Origin: Polynucleobacter sp. GWA2_45_21
Lineage (GTDB): Bacteria > Pseudomonadota > Gammaproteobacteria > Burkholderiales > Burkholderiaceae
Reading direction: 5' to 3'
DNA: 32,569 nucleotides
Assembly (NCBI RefSeq): GCF_001830325.1
Contig: NZ_MHZG01000015.1
Coordinates: 1 to 32,569, forward strand
Numbering within the stretch: the first letter of the stretch is position 1; each line of letters starts with the position of its first letter. Of this stretch, positions 8,246-19,178 are shown one piece after another. The position numbers and the translations under genes were made by a program. The notes beneath the pieces are model-generated. The model ran no database searches, had not been told where the DNA came from, and saw only the letters and a list, made by a program, of their open reading frames with translations.

Positions 8246-8599
8246 ATGAATAAAGACGAATCCAGACAAAGACGTGCTAGGCAGACTCGTATTCGCATTG
8301 CCGAAGCATTGGCAAATCGCTTAACAGTTATCCGTAGCAATTCACACATCTCTGCACAGGTATATAGCCCATGTGGAACCAAAGTTGTGGCAGCTGCCTC
8401 ATCAATGGAAAAAGAATTGCGCCAAGCGATCAAAAACGGCGGCAACGCTGAAGCGGCTAAACAAATCGGCAAACTAGTTGCTGAGCGTGCTGTTAAAGCA
8501 GGCGTTGTTGATGTTGCTTTTGATCGTTCCGGTCATCGTTACCACGGCCGTATTAAGGCCTTAGCTGAAGCTGCGCGTGAAGCCGGCCTGAAGTTCTAA
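8246..8599 (+). CDS. rplR: 50S ribosomal protein L18
   Basis: L18 (117 aa) carries 5S rRNA into the 50S subunit. The Arg-rich N-terminal tail ([13 protein letters not shown]) and the C-terminal [20 protein letters not shown] are characteristic. It sits 13 bp after rplF in the invariant rplF-rplR-rpsE order. Confidence 0.98.
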   Translation: MNKDESRQRRARQTRIRIAEALANRLTVIRSNSHISAQVYSPCGTKVVAAASSMEKELRQAIKNGGNAEAAKQIGKLVAERAVKAGVVDVAFDRSGHRYHGRIKALAEAAREAGLKF

Positions 8600-8617
8600 T
8601 AGGGTTTAGGAAAAAAC

Positions 8618-9136
8618 ATGGCAAAAATGCAAACCAAGATGCAAAACGAAGAGCGTGATGATGGTCTTCGCGAGAAGATGATCGCTGTTAATCGTGTAAC
8701 TAAAGTGGTTAAGGGTGGTCGTATTCTCGGCTTCGCTGCACTTACTGTAGTTGGCGATGGCGATGGTCGTATCGGCATGGGTAAAGGTAAATCAAAAGAA
8801 GTTCCAGTTGCTGTTCAAAAGGCAATGGACGAAGCACGTCGCAAGATGATCAAAGTTTCCTTACGTAAAGGTACTTTGCAACACACTGTGATTGGTAAGC
8901 ATGGCGCATCACGCGTGATGATTTCTCCAGCTAAAGACGGTACTGGCGTTATTGCTGGTGGACCAATGCGCGCAATTTTCGATGTAATGGGTGTAACTAA
9001 CGTTGTTGCTAAGTCACTTGGCTCAACAAACCCTTACAACATGGTTCGTGCAACGATTGATGGTTTAAGCAAGATGAGCACTCCTTCTGAAATTGCTGCT
9101 AAGCGCGGTAAGTCAGTTGAAGAGATTCTCGGCTAA
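8618..9136 (+). CDS. rpsE: 30S ribosomal protein S5
   Basis: S5 (172 aa) lies at the mRNA entrance and affects decoding fidelity; its N-terminal half is a double-stranded-RNA-binding-like fold. Seen are [39 protein letters not shown], and [20 protein letters not shown] in the C-terminal domain. AGGA is 8 nt upstream of the ATG. Confidence 0.98.
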   Translation: MAKMQTKMQNEERDDGLREKMIAVNRVTKVVKGGRILGFAALTVVGDGDGRIGMGKGKSKEVPVAVQKAMDEARRKMIKVSLRKGTLQHTVIGKHGASRVMISPAKDGTGVIAGGPMRAIFDVMGVTNVVAKSLGSTNPYNMVRATIDGLSKMSTPSEIAAKRGKSVEEILG

Positions 9137-9160
9137 GACCAAAAGATTAGGAATCTATAA

Positions 9161-9349
9161 ATGACAACATCTAACTCCAAAGTCAAACTGCAATTAGTAC
9201 GCAGCTTGATCGGCACACGCGAAAGCCACCGTGCAACTGTTCGTGGTTTGGGCCTCGGACGTATCAATTCTGTTTCAGAATTGGAAGACACTCCAGCAGT
9301 TCGCGGAATGATTAATAAAGTTTCTTATCTAGTTAAAGTCATTGGCTAA
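9161..9349 (+). CDS. rpmD: 50S ribosomal protein L30
   Basis: The 62-aa product shows [19 protein letters not shown] and [18 protein letters not shown], the L30 ferredoxin-like fold. L30 is a peripheral 50S protein that some bacteria lack. Here it is intact and in its usual place between rpsE and rplO; TTAGGA lies about 10 nt before the ATG. Confidence 0.97.
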   Translation: MTTSNSKVKLQLVRSLIGTRESHRATVRGLGLGRINSVSELEDTPAVRGMINKVSYLVKVIG

Positions 9350-9376
9350 TAACTAGCAAGTAAATAGGCGAAGAAT

Positions 9377-9817
9377 ATGCAACTCAATACACTCAAACCC
9401 GCAGAGGGATCCAAGAAAAACCGTCGTCGCGTAGGTCGTGGCATCGGCTCTGGTCTTGGTAAAACTGCTGGCCGCGGTCACAAAGGTCAAAAATCACGTT
9501 CGGGCGGATTCCACAAGGTTGGATTCGAGGGCGGTCAGATGCCGATGTATCGTCGTTTGCCAAAACGCGGTTTCGTGTCTTTGACACGTCGTCACGTTGG
9601 TCAAATTACTTTGAATGACTTAGCAAAAATTAACTTGCCAGAAGTCGACTTGTTAGTTTTGAGAGCTCATGGTTTTGCTGGTGAGCAAATCAATGCAGTC
9701 AAAGTAATTAAGACTGGCGAACTGTCAATTGCTGTAACCCTCAAAGGTATTACAGCAACTGCAGGTGCAAAAGCAGCTATTGAAGCAGCTGGCGGCAAAT
9801 TGGTTGACTTGGTTTAA
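9377..9817 (+). CDS. rplO: 50S ribosomal protein L15
   Basis: L15 (146 aa) has a Gly/Arg/Lys-rich extended N-terminal half ([20 protein letters not shown], then [15 protein letters not shown]) that threads into 23S rRNA, and a globular C-terminal half ending [17 protein letters not shown]. It is a late 50S assembly protein. It ends 17 bp before secY, the standard L15–SecY junction. Confidence 0.98.
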   Translation: MQLNTLKPAEGSKKNRRRVGRGIGSGLGKTAGRGHKGQKSRSGGFHKVGFEGGQMPMYRRLPKRGFVSLTRRHVGQITLNDLAKINLPEVDLLVLRAHGFAGEQINAVKVIKTGELSIAVTLKGITATAGAKAAIEAAGGKLVDLV

Positions 9818-9834
9818 TTAGTTCTTAGTAGACG

Positions 9835-11172
9835 ATGGCACTAGCACCTACCAACACAGCGAATATTGCTAAATCAGGAGGCAAGTATGGCGAATTGCGC
9901 CAACGCTTGATATTCCTGGTTTTGGCTTTGCTCGTTTTCCGTTTGGGTGCGCATATTCCTGTTCCAGGTATTGATCCTGACCAATTGGCTCAATTGTTCT
10001 CAGGCCAAAAAGACGGCATCTTGGGTATGTTTAACCTGTTCTCAGGTGGTGCTTTATCTCGCTTTACCGTGTTTGCTTTGGGAATCATGCCGTACATTTC
10101 TGCATCGATCATCATGCAGTTAATGACTATTGTTGTGCCTTCATTAGAGGCATTGAAAAAAGAAGGTCAAGCAGGTCAGCGTAAGATTACTCAGTACACA
10201 CGTTATGGCACTGTTGTATTGGCAACATTCCAAGCTTTGGGTATTTCTGTTGCATTACAAGCTCAGCCTGGCTTAGTTATCAACCCAGGTTTAATGTTTG
10301 AATTGAATACCGTGGTAACTCTGGTTACTGGCACCATGTTCTTGATGTGGCTCGGTGAGCAAATTACAGAGCGTGGCTTAGGCAACGGTATTTCTATCAT
10401 TATTTTTGGCGGTATTGTTTCTGGCTTGCCATCTGCAATTGGTAGCTTGCTTGAATTAGTGCGTACCGGCTCCATGAATATCTTGTCAGCATTGCTGATC
10501 GTTGTGGTCTGTATTGCGGTAACTTATTTTGTTGTGTTTGTAGAGCGTGGTCAGCGCCGTATTTTGGTGAACTACGCTAAGCGTCAAGTTGGTAACAAGG
10601 TTTATGGCGGTCAGTCTTCATACTTCCCATTGAAGTTAAATATGGCTGGTGTTATCCCTCCAATTTTTGCTTCATCTATCATTTTGTTCCCTGCCACGAT
10701 TGCTGGCTGGTTTACTTCTGGTGAGCCAACCAATATGTTCAGCAGAGTGATTAAAGATTTAGCGGCAACGTTGGCCCCAGGTCAGCCCGTCTACACAATT
10801 TTGTATGCAGCTGCGATTATTTTCTTCTGCTTTTTCTACACAGCTTTGGTCTTTAACAGCCGTGAAACTGCAGATAACTTAAAGAAGAGCGGCGCCTTTG
10901 TTCCAGGCATTCGTCCTGGTGACCAGACTGGTCGTTACATCGACAAGATCTTGGTTCGTTTGACATTGGCTGGTGCAATTTATATGGTTTTGGTTTGCTT
11001 GTTACCAGAATTCTTAGTGTTGAAGTACAACGTGCCATTCTATTTTGGCGGTACTTCATTGTTGATTATTGTCGTTGTTGCAATGGATTTCATGGCTCAA
11101 GTTCAGTCATTTGTAATGCAACAACAATATGGTTCTTTGATGAAAAAAGCTAACTTTAAGATGGGCGCTTAA
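9835..11172 (+). CDS. secY: Preprotein translocase channel subunit SecY
   Basis: SecY (445 aa) is the inner-membrane channel through which SecA-driven or SRP-targeted proteins pass. Ten hydrophobic segments can be traced. TM1 includes [20 protein letters not shown]; the plug region follows with [20 protein letters not shown]. The cytosolic loops contain [15 protein letters not shown] and the C5 loop [11 protein letters not shown], which contacts SecA and the ribosome. The ribosome binding site at 9835 is weak, so translation may depend on coupling to rplO. Location among ribosomal genes is universal. Confidence 0.98.
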   Translation: MALAPTNTANIAKSGGKYGELRQRLIFLVLALLVFRLGAHIPVPGIDPDQLAQLFSGQKDGILGMFNLFSGGALSRFTVFALGIMPYISASIIMQLMTIVVPSLEALKKEGQAGQRKITQYTRYGTVVLATFQALGISVALQAQPGLVINPGLMFELNTVVTLVTGTMFLMWLGEQITERGLGNGISIIIFGGIVSGLPSAIGSLLELVRTGSMNILSALLIVVVCIAVTYFVVFVERGQRRILVNYAKRQVGNKVYGGQSSYFPLKLNMAGVIPPIFASSIILFPATIAGWFTSGEPTNMFSRVIKDLAATLAPGQPVYTILYAAAIIFFCFFYTALVFNSRETADNLKKSGAFVPGIRPGDQTGRYIDKILVRLTLAGAIYMVLVCLLPEFLVLKYNVPFYFGGTSLLIIVVVAMDFMAQVQSFVMQQQYGSLMKKANFKMGA

Positions 11173-11176
11173 CTGA

Positions 11177-11395
11177 ATGTCTAAAGACGATGTAATTCAG
11201 ATGGCGGGAGAAATTATTGAGAATTTGCCGAACGCAATGTTTCGCGTGAAGCTAGAGAACGGACATGTGGTTCTAGGGCACATTTCTGGAAAGATGAGGA
11301 TGCATTACATCCGCATATTGCCAGGAGATAAGGTGACGGTGGAGATGACTCCTTACGACCTGACCCGCGCCAGAATCATTTTCCGAGCGAAGTAA
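11177..11395 (+). CDS. infA: Translation initiation factor IF-1
   Basis: A 72-aa single S1/OB-fold protein that fills the A site during initiation. Motifs include [20 protein letters not shown] and [18 protein letters not shown] with the family end [13 protein letters not shown]. It begins 4 bp after secY with no clear Shine-Dalgarno, suggesting coupling. infA between secY and rpmJ is the betaproteobacterial (and Gram-positive) order, unlike E. coli. Confidence 0.97.
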   Translation: MSKDDVIQMAGEIIENLPNAMFRVKLENGHVVLGHISGKMRMHYIRILPGDKVTVEMTPYDLTRARIIFRAK

Positions 11396-11430
11396 AGATT
11401 AAGTAGTACCTATTTTTTTAGAGGTGAGTT

Positions 11431-11547
11431 ATGAAAGTTTTAGCATCCGTTAAGTGTATTTGCAGAAATTGCAAGATCATTAAGCGCAAACGCGTTGTGC
11501 GCGTGATCTGTTCTTCAGACGCACGTCATAAGCAGCGTCAAGGCTGA
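11431..11547 (+). CDS. rpmJ: 50S ribosomal protein L36
   Basis: This 38-codon gene starts [17 protein letters not shown] and ends DARHKQRQG. The zinc ligands C11, C14, C27 and H33 are all present, so this is the zinc-binding form. An additional Cys at position 9 replaces the usual Lys. GAGGTGAG precedes the ATG by a few bases. L36 is a late 50S protein next to helices 91 and 97. Confidence 0.96.
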   Translation: MKVLASVKCICRNCKIIKRKRVVRVICSSDARHKQRQG

Positions 11548-11571
11548 TCTGGTTAATTAAGAGGAAATCTC

Positions 11572-11937
11572 ATGGCACGTATCGCTGGGGTAAATATCCC
11601 AAATCATCAACATACTGTTATCGGTTTAACAGCAATTTTTGGCATTGGCACAACTCGTGCTCGCAAAATTTGTGAAACCACAGGTGTTGCAATCGACAAA
11701 AAAGTTAAAGATCTTACTGACGGTGACTTGGAAAAGTTGCGTGATGAAGTAGGTAAGTTCATCACTGAAGGTGACCTTCGTCGTGAAGTAACGATGAGCA
11801 TCAAGCGTTTGATGGACTTAGGCTGCTATCGTGGCGTTCGTCATCGTAAGGGCTTGCCTGTACGTGGTCAACGTACTAAGACTAACGCGCGTACCCGCAA
11901 GGGCCCACGTAAGTCTGGCGTGCAACTCAAGAAATAA
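11572..11937 (+). CDS. rpsM: 30S ribosomal protein S13
   Basis: S13 (121 aa) contacts tRNA and 50S L5 (bridges B1a/B1b). [20 protein letters not shown] and the helix-two-turn-helix [11 protein letters not shown] are present, with the basic tail [19 protein letters not shown] reaching the P site. Only 24 bp separate it from rpmJ, too short to hold the E. coli-type S4-binding pseudoknot, so alpha-operon control must differ here. Confidence 0.98.
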   Translation: MARIAGVNIPNHQHTVIGLTAIFGIGTTRARKICETTGVAIDKKVKDLTDGDLEKLRDEVGKFITEGDLRREVTMSIKRLMDLGCYRGVRHRKGLPVRGQRTKTNARTRKGPRKSGVQLKK

Positions 11938-11955
11938 TCAAGAAAGTTTATTGAC

Positions 11956-12363
11956 ATGGCAAAACAACAATCCGCTTCTGCAGCTTCACAGCGCGCACGT
12001 AAGAAGGTTAAAAAGAACGTTGCTGACGGTATTGCACACGTTCACGCTTCTTTTAATAACACCATTATTACGATCACTGATCGCCAAGGTAATGCGCTTT
12101 CATGGGCAACATCTGGTGGCCAGGGTTTCAAGGGCTCACGTAAATCAACACCTTTTGCTGCTCAGGTAGCTGCTGAAGTTGCTGGTAAGACAGCTATTGA
12201 ATGCGGTATCAAGAATTTGGAAGTTCAGATCAAAGGCCCAGGCCCAGGTCGTGAATCAGCAGTACGTGCATTGAACTCATTGGGCATCAAGATCACTGAG
12301 ATTCAAGACGTAACTCCAGTTCCACACAATGGTTGCCGTCCTCCTAAGCGTCGTCGTATCTAA
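11956..12363 (+). CDS. rpsK: 30S ribosomal protein S11
   Basis: S11 (135 aa) lies on the 30S platform near the Shine-Dalgarno duplex. Signatures are [37 protein letters not shown] and the C-terminal [13 protein letters not shown]; the Asn-Gly in HNGC is the site of isoaspartate formation in E. coli S11. It is followed by a 118-bp leader before rpsD. Confidence 0.98.
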   Translation: MAKQQSASAASQRARKKVKKNVADGIAHVHASFNNTIITITDRQGNALSWATSGGQGFKGSRKSTPFAAQVAAEVAGKTAIECGIKNLEVQIKGPGPGRESAVRALNSLGIKITEIQDVTPVPHNGCRPPKRRRI

Positions 12364-12481
12364 GCTTGGATATTGGCAGTACAACAGTTTTAGTAGTTTT
12401 TTATTAAAGCCCACCGTTCATCTGAATTAAAGGGTGAACTCACCGCCGGTCGTAAGACTGCGGCAAAGAAAGGAAAGCATC
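12364..12481 (+). promoter_or_regulatory. Structured leader of rpsD (candidate S4 target)
   Basis: This is the only long gap in the alpha cluster. A hairpin at 12445-12464 pairs GCCG+GTC with GAC+CGGC, with a 2-nt TG bulge and a GTAA (GNRA-type) loop, 3 nt before the purine-rich ribosome binding region. Just upstream, GTTCA (12416-12420) can pair with TGAAC (12435-12439), or GGTG (12433-12436) with CACC (12441-12444); the two pairings exclude each other. E. coli S4 represses its operon from a leader before rpsM, which is too short here. S4 control at this site is inference. Confidence 0.4.
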
Positions 12482-13105
12482 GTGGCACGTTACTTAGGGC
12501 CTAAGGCCAAATTAGCACGTCGGGAAGGTACCGACTTATTTTTAAAGAGCGCACGTCGCGCCCTGTCAGACAAGTGCAAGTTAGATACTAAGCCTGGTCA
12601 ACATGGCCGTACATCTGGCTCAAGAACATCTGACTACGGTAACCAATTGCGTGAAAAGCAAAAGGTTAAGCGTATCTATGGCGTATTAGAGCGTCAATTC
12701 CGCCGTTACTTCGCAGAAGCTGAGCGTCGTAAGGGCAACACTGGTGAAACATTGCTCCAGTTGCTTGAGTCACGTTTAGACAACGTGGTGTATCGCATGG
12801 GCTTTGGTTCTACTCGTGCTGAAGCGCGTCAATTGGTTTCTCACTGTGCAATTTTGCTCAATGGCAGCCCAGTAAACATTCCATCTATTCAGGTTAAGCC
12901 TGGTGATGTAGTGGCTATTCGTGAAAAAGCGAAGAAGCAAGCGCGTATTACAGAATCACTCAATTTGGTTGGACAAATGGCAGCTGTTACTTGGGTTTCA
13001 GTTGACGCAGCCAAGCTCGAGGGAACATTTAAGCAAGTGCCTGACCGTGAAGACATTAGCGGCGAAATTAATGAAAGTTTGATCGTCGAATTGTATTCAC
13101 GCTAA
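12482..13105 (+). CDS. rpsD: 30S ribosomal protein S4
   Basis: S4 (207 aa) nucleates 16S 5'-domain assembly. GTG 12482 starts [16 protein letters not shown], read as fMet, the family N-terminus, with AGGA at 12471-12474. The upstream in-frame ATG (12434) lies in the hairpin leader and is not used. The S4 RNA-binding domain is at about residues 98-160 ([20 protein letters not shown]). A GTG start plus a folded leader implies controlled translation. Confidence 0.96.
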   Translation: MARYLGPKAKLARREGTDLFLKSARRALSDKCKLDTKPGQHGRTSGSRTSDYGNQLREKQKVKRIYGVLERQFRRYFAEAERRKGNTGETLLQLLESRLDNVVYRMGFGSTRAEARQLVSHCAILLNGSPVNIPSIQVKPGDVVAIREKAKKQARITESLNLVGQMAAVTWVSVDAAKLEGTFKQVPDREDISGEINESLIVELYSR

Positions 13106-13127
13106 TTAGCACTCTCAAGGAAAAAAT

Positions 13128-14108
13128 ATGCAAACAAATTTGCTCAAGCCAAAAATTATTTCTGTTGAAGCGCTTACCGCCAACCAAGCTAAGGTTGTTA
13201 TGGAGCCGTTCGAGCGTGGCTATGGCCACACACTCGGAAATGCATTACGTCGTGTTTTGTTGTCCTCGATGGTTGGTTATGCACCAACTGAAGTAGCTAT
13301 TGCAGGTGTGGTTCATGAGTACTCCACATTAGATGGCGTTCAAGAGGATGTAGTTAACCTTTTGTTGAACCTCAAAGGTATCGTATTTAAGTTGCAGTCA
13401 CGTGACGAAGTTACTATCAATTTGCGTAAAGAAGGCCCAGGCGTTGTTACTGCAAAAGATATTGACTTGCCACATGATGTAGAAATCATTAACCCTGATC
13501 ACGTTATCGCTCACTTGTCAGCTGGTGGCAAGTTGGATATGCAGATCAAGGTTGAAAAAGGCCGTGGCTATGTACCAGGCAATATGCGTCAATACCATGA
13601 CGAAGCTACCAAGATCATTGGTCGCATCGTATTGGATGCCTCATTTAGCCCAGTAAGCCGTGTTAGCTATGCTGTTGAGTCTGCTCGTGTTGAGCAACGT
13701 ACCGACCTCGATCGTCTCGTAATGACAATCGAAACAAACGGTGTGTTGTCTCCTGAAGAGGCGATTCGTCAAGCTGCTACTATTTTGGTTGATCAGTTAG
13801 TTGTATTCGCAGCCCTCGAAAGCAGCGAAGTTTCTGGTGATCTCGCGCCAAGCCGCTCTTCAATGGTTGATCCAATGTTGATGCGTCCAGTTGATGATCT
13901 CGAACTCACAGTGCGCTCTGCAAACTGCTTGAAGGCTGAGAACATTTACTACATCGGTGACTTGATTCAACGTACAGAGAATGAATTGTTGAAGACGCCT
14001 AATCTAGGTCGTAAGTCTTTGAATGAAATCAAAGATGTATTGGCGGCTCGTGGCTTAAGTCTTGGCATGAAACTCGAGAGCTGGCCTCCAGCTAACCTCG
14101 AGAAATAA
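13128..14108 (+). CDS. rpoA: RNA polymerase alpha subunit
   Basis: The 326-aa length is standard. The N-terminal domain (about 1-235) dimerises and carries beta and beta-prime; [20 protein letters not shown] is its hallmark. After a linker, the C-terminal domain (about 250-320) shows [20 protein letters not shown] and [19 protein letters not shown], the UP-element and activator-binding surface. AAGGAAA is the ribosome binding site. It is co-transcribed with rplQ, 16 bp downstream. Confidence 0.99.
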   Translation: MQTNLLKPKIISVEALTANQAKVVMEPFERGYGHTLGNALRRVLLSSMVGYAPTEVAIAGVVHEYSTLDGVQEDVVNLLLNLKGIVFKLQSRDEVTINLRKEGPGVVTAKDIDLPHDVEIINPDHVIAHLSAGGKLDMQIKVEKGRGYVPGNMRQYHDEATKIIGRIVLDASFSPVSRVSYAVESARVEQRTDLDRLVMTIETNGVLSPEEAIRQAATILVDQLVVFAALESSEVSGDLAPSRSSMVDPMLMRPVDDLELTVRSANCLKAENIYYIGDLIQRTENELLKTPNLGRKSLNEIKDVLAARGLSLGMKLESWPPANLEK

Positions 14109-14124
14109 TTAGAAAGGAAGCATC

Positions 14125-14517
14125 ATGCGTCACGGAAACGGCTTACGCAAACTAAACAGAACATCATCACATCGCTTGGCGATGCTGCGCAACATGTCCA
14201 ATTCACTCTTGGAGCACGAAGTCATTAAAACGACTTTGCCAAAAGCTAAAGAATTGCGCATGGTTGTTGAGCCTTTGATTACCTTGGGTAAAAAAGATAA
14301 CTTAGCAAACCGTCGCTTAGCATTCAATCGCACACGTGATCGCGATATCGTGACCAAACTCTTCACAGAGCTCGGCCCACGTTATGCAACTCGTCCAGGT
14401 GGCTACCTTCGTATTTTGAAGTTTGGCTTCCGTCATGGTGACAATGCACCTATGGCTTTGGTTGAGTTAGTTGATCGCCCTGAAGTTGAAGAAACAGCAG
14501 TAGCTGAAGAGGCTTAA
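14125..14517 (+). CDS. rplQ: 50S ribosomal protein L17
   Basis: [20 protein letters not shown] is the conserved L17 start, followed by [19 protein letters not shown] and [19 protein letters not shown]. At 130 aa it ends in a short acidic tail ([11 protein letters not shown]). It closes the ribosomal cluster and is followed 16 bp later by the strong terminator. Confidence 0.98.
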   Translation: MRHGNGLRKLNRTSSHRLAMLRNMSNSLLEHEVIKTTLPKAKELRMVVEPLITLGKKDNLANRRLAFNRTRDRDIVTKLFTELGPRYATRPGGYLRILKFGFRHGDNAPMALVELVDRPEVEETAVAEEA

Positions 14518-14533
14518 GCCCTTTAGCAAGATT

Positions 14534-14561
14534 AAAAGCCAGGCTTCGGTCTGGCTTTTTT
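14534..14561 (+). terminator. Rho-independent terminator of the ribosomal cluster
   Basis: AGCCAGGC pairs with GTCTGGCT around a UUCG tetraloop, flanked by AAA before and TTTTTT after. It is the clearest + strand terminator in the window and lies 16 bp past rplQ, ending the alpha block before cutA. Confidence 0.92.
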
Positions 14562-14573
14562 CATTTATACGGT

Positions 14574-14579
14574 TATAAA
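14574..14579 (+). promoter_or_regulatory. Candidate -10 box immediately before cutA
   Basis: TATAAA lies 6 bp before the cutA ATG (14586) and no Shine-Dalgarno is visible between them. If used, the transcript would begin at or within the start codon. No good -35 is seen 17 bp upstream, so this is a weak call. Confidence 0.3.
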
Positions 14580-14585
14580 TACAGT

Positions 14586-14918
14586 ATGACCCTAGATAAA
14601 CCTACTGAATTGCTGATTGTTGTCACCACTTTTGCATCACTAGAGGATGCAAAGAAGATTGCGTACCTGCTGATTGAGGGTCGTCTAGCTGCTTGCGTGC
14701 AAATTCAGGAGGGAGTCCATTCCATCTATCGATGGGAGGGCAAGATTTGTGAAGCAAATGAAGTTCTGTTGTCAGCAAAAACAGTTGCAGATAAGTGGGT
14801 CGATATTTCTAATTTCATCAAAAGTCATCATCCTTATGATTTGCCGGAGGTGATTGCCTATGCCCCTGAAAAATACGAAGCGCATTATGGCAAATGGGTA
14901 GAGTCCGAGGTAAAGTGA
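14586..14918 (+). CDS. cutA: Divalent-cation tolerance protein CutA
   Basis: CutA (110 aa) is a small trimeric ferredoxin-like protein linked to copper tolerance in E. coli; its true role is unsettled. The family pattern is clear: LIVVTTFASLEDAKKIAYLL, then EGRLAACVQIQEGVHSIYRW with the conserved Cys, then HPYDLPEVIAY. No signal peptide is visible despite the older label periplasmic. It lies directly before dsbD, a cutA–dsbD pair also known from enterobacteria. The start lacks a ribosome binding site, but no other Met occurs. Confidence 0.94.
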   Translation: MTLDKPTELLIVVTTFASLEDAKKIAYLLIEGRLAACVQIQEGVHSIYRWEGKICEANEVLLSAKTVADKWVDISNFIKSHHPYDLPEVIAYAPEKYEAHYGKWVESEVK

Positions 14919-14923
14919 GCTTC

Positions 14924-16591
14924 ATGAGAGTGATCAATCAATTTATTTCTGTTCTAGCTGCTTTCCATTTCCTTCTTGGTAATGCATTTGCTACCTCAGA
15001 ATTTTTGCCGCCTGAAAAAGCATTTCAGGCTGAAGCTACTTGGGTAGCAAATACCAATGACATTGAATTAGAGATTTTCCCGGCTAAGAGTTACTACATC
15101 TATCAAGAGTCCCTGCATTTCAAGATGGGCTCCCAGCCCAACAAATTAGAGGCAGTGAAGGCGCCATTACCGCCTGGAATCGAAAAGTTTGATGAAACTT
15201 TCCAAAAGAAAATGCAGGTTTATAAGCAGGCATTTCTTCTTACCTTAGATAAAAAAGCCGAAGCAGGAAAGCCTCTATATCTAGAGTTGGAGTTGCAAGG
15301 ATGCGCTGAAGCGGGTATTTGCTATCCACCCATGACTCTCAAATTTTTGCTTGCAGGCCCTGGTGTAAAGGCTGGACCGATACCGGAGGTATTGGACGGG
15401 GCAAGCAATTCGTCCAAAAAAGAATTCAGCTTGGTGGATCTATGGCGCGAGCGAGATGACGTTAATGCGATTAGTCGCCTCTTGGAAAGTACGCCGACTG
15501 GATATCTATTCCTGGCCTTTTTCATTCTGGGCTTGGCATTAGCTTTCACACCCTGTGTGCTTCCAATGCTACCCATTCTGTCTAGTGTGGTGTTTGGAAC
15601 ACAGGGTAAGCAATCCATCGGAAAGGGTCGAGCAAGTCTCTTGGCCATGGCTTATGTGCTTGGCATGGCCTGCGTCTACGCTTTAGCGGGAGTCTTGATG
15701 GCTGCTCTGGGTGGTAGCGTCCAAAGAGCCCTGCAGAGCCCTATAGCGCTGATTGGGTTTGCATTGCTACTACTAGCACTATCTGGGAGCTTATTTGGCC
15801 TGTATGAGCTCAGAATGCCCCAATCTTGGCAGGAAAAAGTCGACCAATTAGCAGGACGTCATAAAGGCGGAAGCTTTTTTGGTGCCTTTGCTTTGGGTGG
15901 AATTTCGACATTAGTCGCTAGCCCTTGCATTACTGCCCCTTTGGCTGGAGTGCTTGCTTTCATTGCCCAAACAGGATCAATGAGTTTGGGGGCAGGGCTA
16001 CTGTTTGTGATGGCTTTGGGTATGGGCTTGCCACTTCTCTTTATTGCTATTGAGGCGCGCATTCTCATTCCATCAACTGGTATTTGGATGGTTTGGTTGC
16101 AAAGAACACTCGGCGTTTTATTGGTGGCAACTGCAGCTTGGATTGCTTCACCTTTGTTACAAAGTAGTAACGAAGCGGGTGGCAAGATGATGGCTAATGG
16201 CCAACGCCAACACCAGATTGGAAATGCGAATTTTGCTGTAATTCAATCTAGTGCCCAGTTAGATCAATTTTTGACTCAAGCAAAAGAGCAGAAGAAATTA
16301 GTGCTCCTAGATTTTTATGCAGACTGGTGTATCTCCTGCAAAGAGATGGAGATCAATACCTTTGCTAATTCTGAAGTGAATCAAGAGCTGCAGAAATTTG
16401 TTTTGCTACAAGCTGATGTAACAAAGAACAGTCCTGAGAATCAGGAATTACTAAAGCGTTTTGGATTATTCGGGCCACCTGGAATTTTGATCTTTGATCT
16501 CAATTCAGAAGAGTTAAAAGATCAGCGGGTAATTGGCTTTATGCCGCCACAACGTTTTGCTGAGCGCTTGAAAAAGGCATTGGGAAATTAG
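14924..16591 (+). CDS. dsbD: Thiol:disulfide interchange protein DsbD, shortened membrane core
   Basis: DsbD passes electrons from cytoplasmic thioredoxin to periplasmic partners such as DsbC and apocytochrome c reductants. A signal peptide spans about residues 1-23. The N-terminal domain has C127 and C133 (GCAEAGICYPP). The membrane core has C211 (AFTPCVLPML) and C335 (VASPCITAPL). The thioredoxin-like domain has C469-IS-C472 (YADWCISCK). All three Cys pairs are intact. I count six TM helices (about 195-410) rather than the eight of E. coli. ATG 14924 is chosen over 14894, which overlaps cutA and lacks the signal peptide at its N-terminus. Confidence 0.95.
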   Translation: MRVINQFISVLAAFHFLLGNAFATSEFLPPEKAFQAEATWVANTNDIELEIFPAKSYYIYQESLHFKMGSQPNKLEAVKAPLPPGIEKFDETFQKKMQVYKQAFLLTLDKKAEAGKPLYLELELQGCAEAGICYPPMTLKFLLAGPGVKAGPIPEVLDGASNSSKKEFSLVDLWRERDDVNAISRLLESTPTGYLFLAFFILGLALAFTPCVLPMLPILSSVVFGTQGKQSIGKGRASLLAMAYVLGMACVYALAGVLMAALGGSVQRALQSPIALIGFALLLLALSGSLFGLYELRMPQSWQEKVDQLAGRHKGGSFFGAFALGGISTLVASPCITAPLAGVLAFIAQTGSMSLGAGLLFVMALGMGLPLLFIAIEARILIPSTGIWMVWLQRTLGVLLVATAAWIASPLLQSSNEAGGKMMANGQRQHQIGNANFAVIQSSAQLDQFLTQAKEQKKLVLLDFYADWCISCKEMEINTFANSEVNQELQKFVLLQADVTKNSPENQELLKRFGLFGPPGILIFDLNSEELKDQRVIGFMPPQRFAERLKKALGN

Positions 16592-16599
16592 ATCACCTG

Positions 16600-16629
16600 A
16601 GACTGAATAAGTTTTTACTTATTCAGTCT
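16600..16629. terminator. Bidirectional hairpin between dsbD and hemB
   Basis: A perfect 13-bp stem (AGACTGAATAAGT / ACTTATTCAGTCT) closes a TTTT loop between two convergent genes. T-richness follows only loosely on either strand (tcatcatcaaatttattt on +; tcaggtgatctaattt on -), so termination efficiency is uncertain, though position and perfection argue for a shared transcription end. Confidence 0.7.
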
Positions 16630-16641
16630 TCATCATCAAAT

Positions 16642-18310
<1,669 letters not shown>

Positions 18311-18424
18311 GTCCAGAAGCTATTGTAAAATCACGCAAAATCATGAAATATCTCATGGTGTTGGGTAAAAGGTTGTAAAAGCAGGGCCCAAACACTTTTA
18401 GGAATTTTTGCCAAGGTAAACATA
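18311..18424. promoter_or_regulatory. Divergent engB / cytochrome c intergenic region
   Basis: This 114-bp gap must hold promoters for both directions. On the minus strand TACAAT (18322-18327, read in reverse) lies 11 bp before the engB ATG. A dyad TAAAAG (18376-18381) / CTTTTA (18395-18400) encloses a GGGCCC core sequence. AAGG at 18413-18416 is the cytochrome ribosome binding site. No convincing -35 boxes were found. Confidence 0.3.
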
Positions 18425-19159
18425 ATGCGTCAAACCTCTCAAATCTCCAAATTAACTAGCGTCAGCGCTAGCCTAGCCGCTGGCTTAGTTCTGGCATTGA
18501 CCAGCTTCTCCGGCGTAGTTAACGCTGCAGATGCTGCCACTGCGGCCGCCCCAATGGCCGAAGCTGCTGCTAAGCCGGTAGTTCCAGGTAAGCCAAAAGT
18601 CGATCTGGCAGCTGGCGAAGCGCTTTACTCTAACGGCGATGCTAGCCGTGGCGTGACAGCCTGCTTGACTTGCCATGGCCCTAAAGGCCAGAGTGCAACA
18701 GCAACTTGGCCTAAGTTGTCCGCTCAGCATGCTGCTTACACCACCAAGCAGTTAAAGAACTTTAAGGATGGCACACGCGCCAATCCAGTCATGATGGGAA
18801 TGGTTGCTACCTTGACTGAGCAAGATATGAACAATATTTCTGCTTATTTGGCTAAACAGCCAGTATCACAGGGCGTTGCTCAAAATAAAGACACAATTGA
18901 ATTAGGTCAAAGCATCTATCGTGGTGGTATCGCCGCTAAGGGCGTTCCAGCATGCGCAGCATGCCATAGCCCAAATGGTGCTGGTATTCCAGCGCAGTAT
19001 CCACGTATGGGCGGGCAATGGGCTGAGTACAACGCAGCACAGTTGCTAGCGTTCCGCGAAGGCACGCGTAAGAATAGTACGCAGATGACTACGATTGCTA
19101 CTAAGCTTTCTGATCAAGAAATGAAGGCTGTGGCTGATTACATGGCGGGCTTGCATTAA
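18425..19159 (+). CDS. Dihaem cytochrome c, c4 type
   Basis: The product has 244 aa: a Sec signal peptide ending near VNAADA (31-36), an Ala/Pro-rich linker, then two similar haem domains. Haem-binding motifs are C80-LT-C83-H84 and C177-AA-C180-H181. Likely axial methionines lie in NPVMMGMVATL (about 123-126) and NSTQMTTIATKL (M221), so both haems are probably His/Met. Each domain ends in an ADYMAGL-like helix. Cytochrome c4 carries electrons in the periplasm to terminal oxidases. DsbD and HemB nearby serve its maturation. In related genomes resB/ccsA often follow; here a terminator does. Confidence 0.93.
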   Translation: MRQTSQISKLTSVSASLAAGLVLALTSFSGVVNAADAATAAAPMAEAAAKPVVPGKPKVDLAAGEALYSNGDASRGVTACLTCHGPKGQSATATWPKLSAQHAAYTTKQLKNFKDGTRANPVMMGMVATLTEQDMNNISAYLAKQPVSQGVAQNKDTIELGQSIYRGGIAAKGVPACAACHSPNGAGIPAQYPRMGGQWAEYNAAQLLAFREGTRKNSTQMTTIATKLSDQEMKAVADYMAGLH

Positions 19160-19178
19160 TTGCCCATTCGGTAATAAC

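Noticed and set aside
9870..9910. AGGAGG followed by ATG (9887) and a 7-codon frame inside the start of secY
   Set aside because: It is out of frame, ends at once, and arises from the Ser-Gly-Gly codons of SecY; most likely chance.
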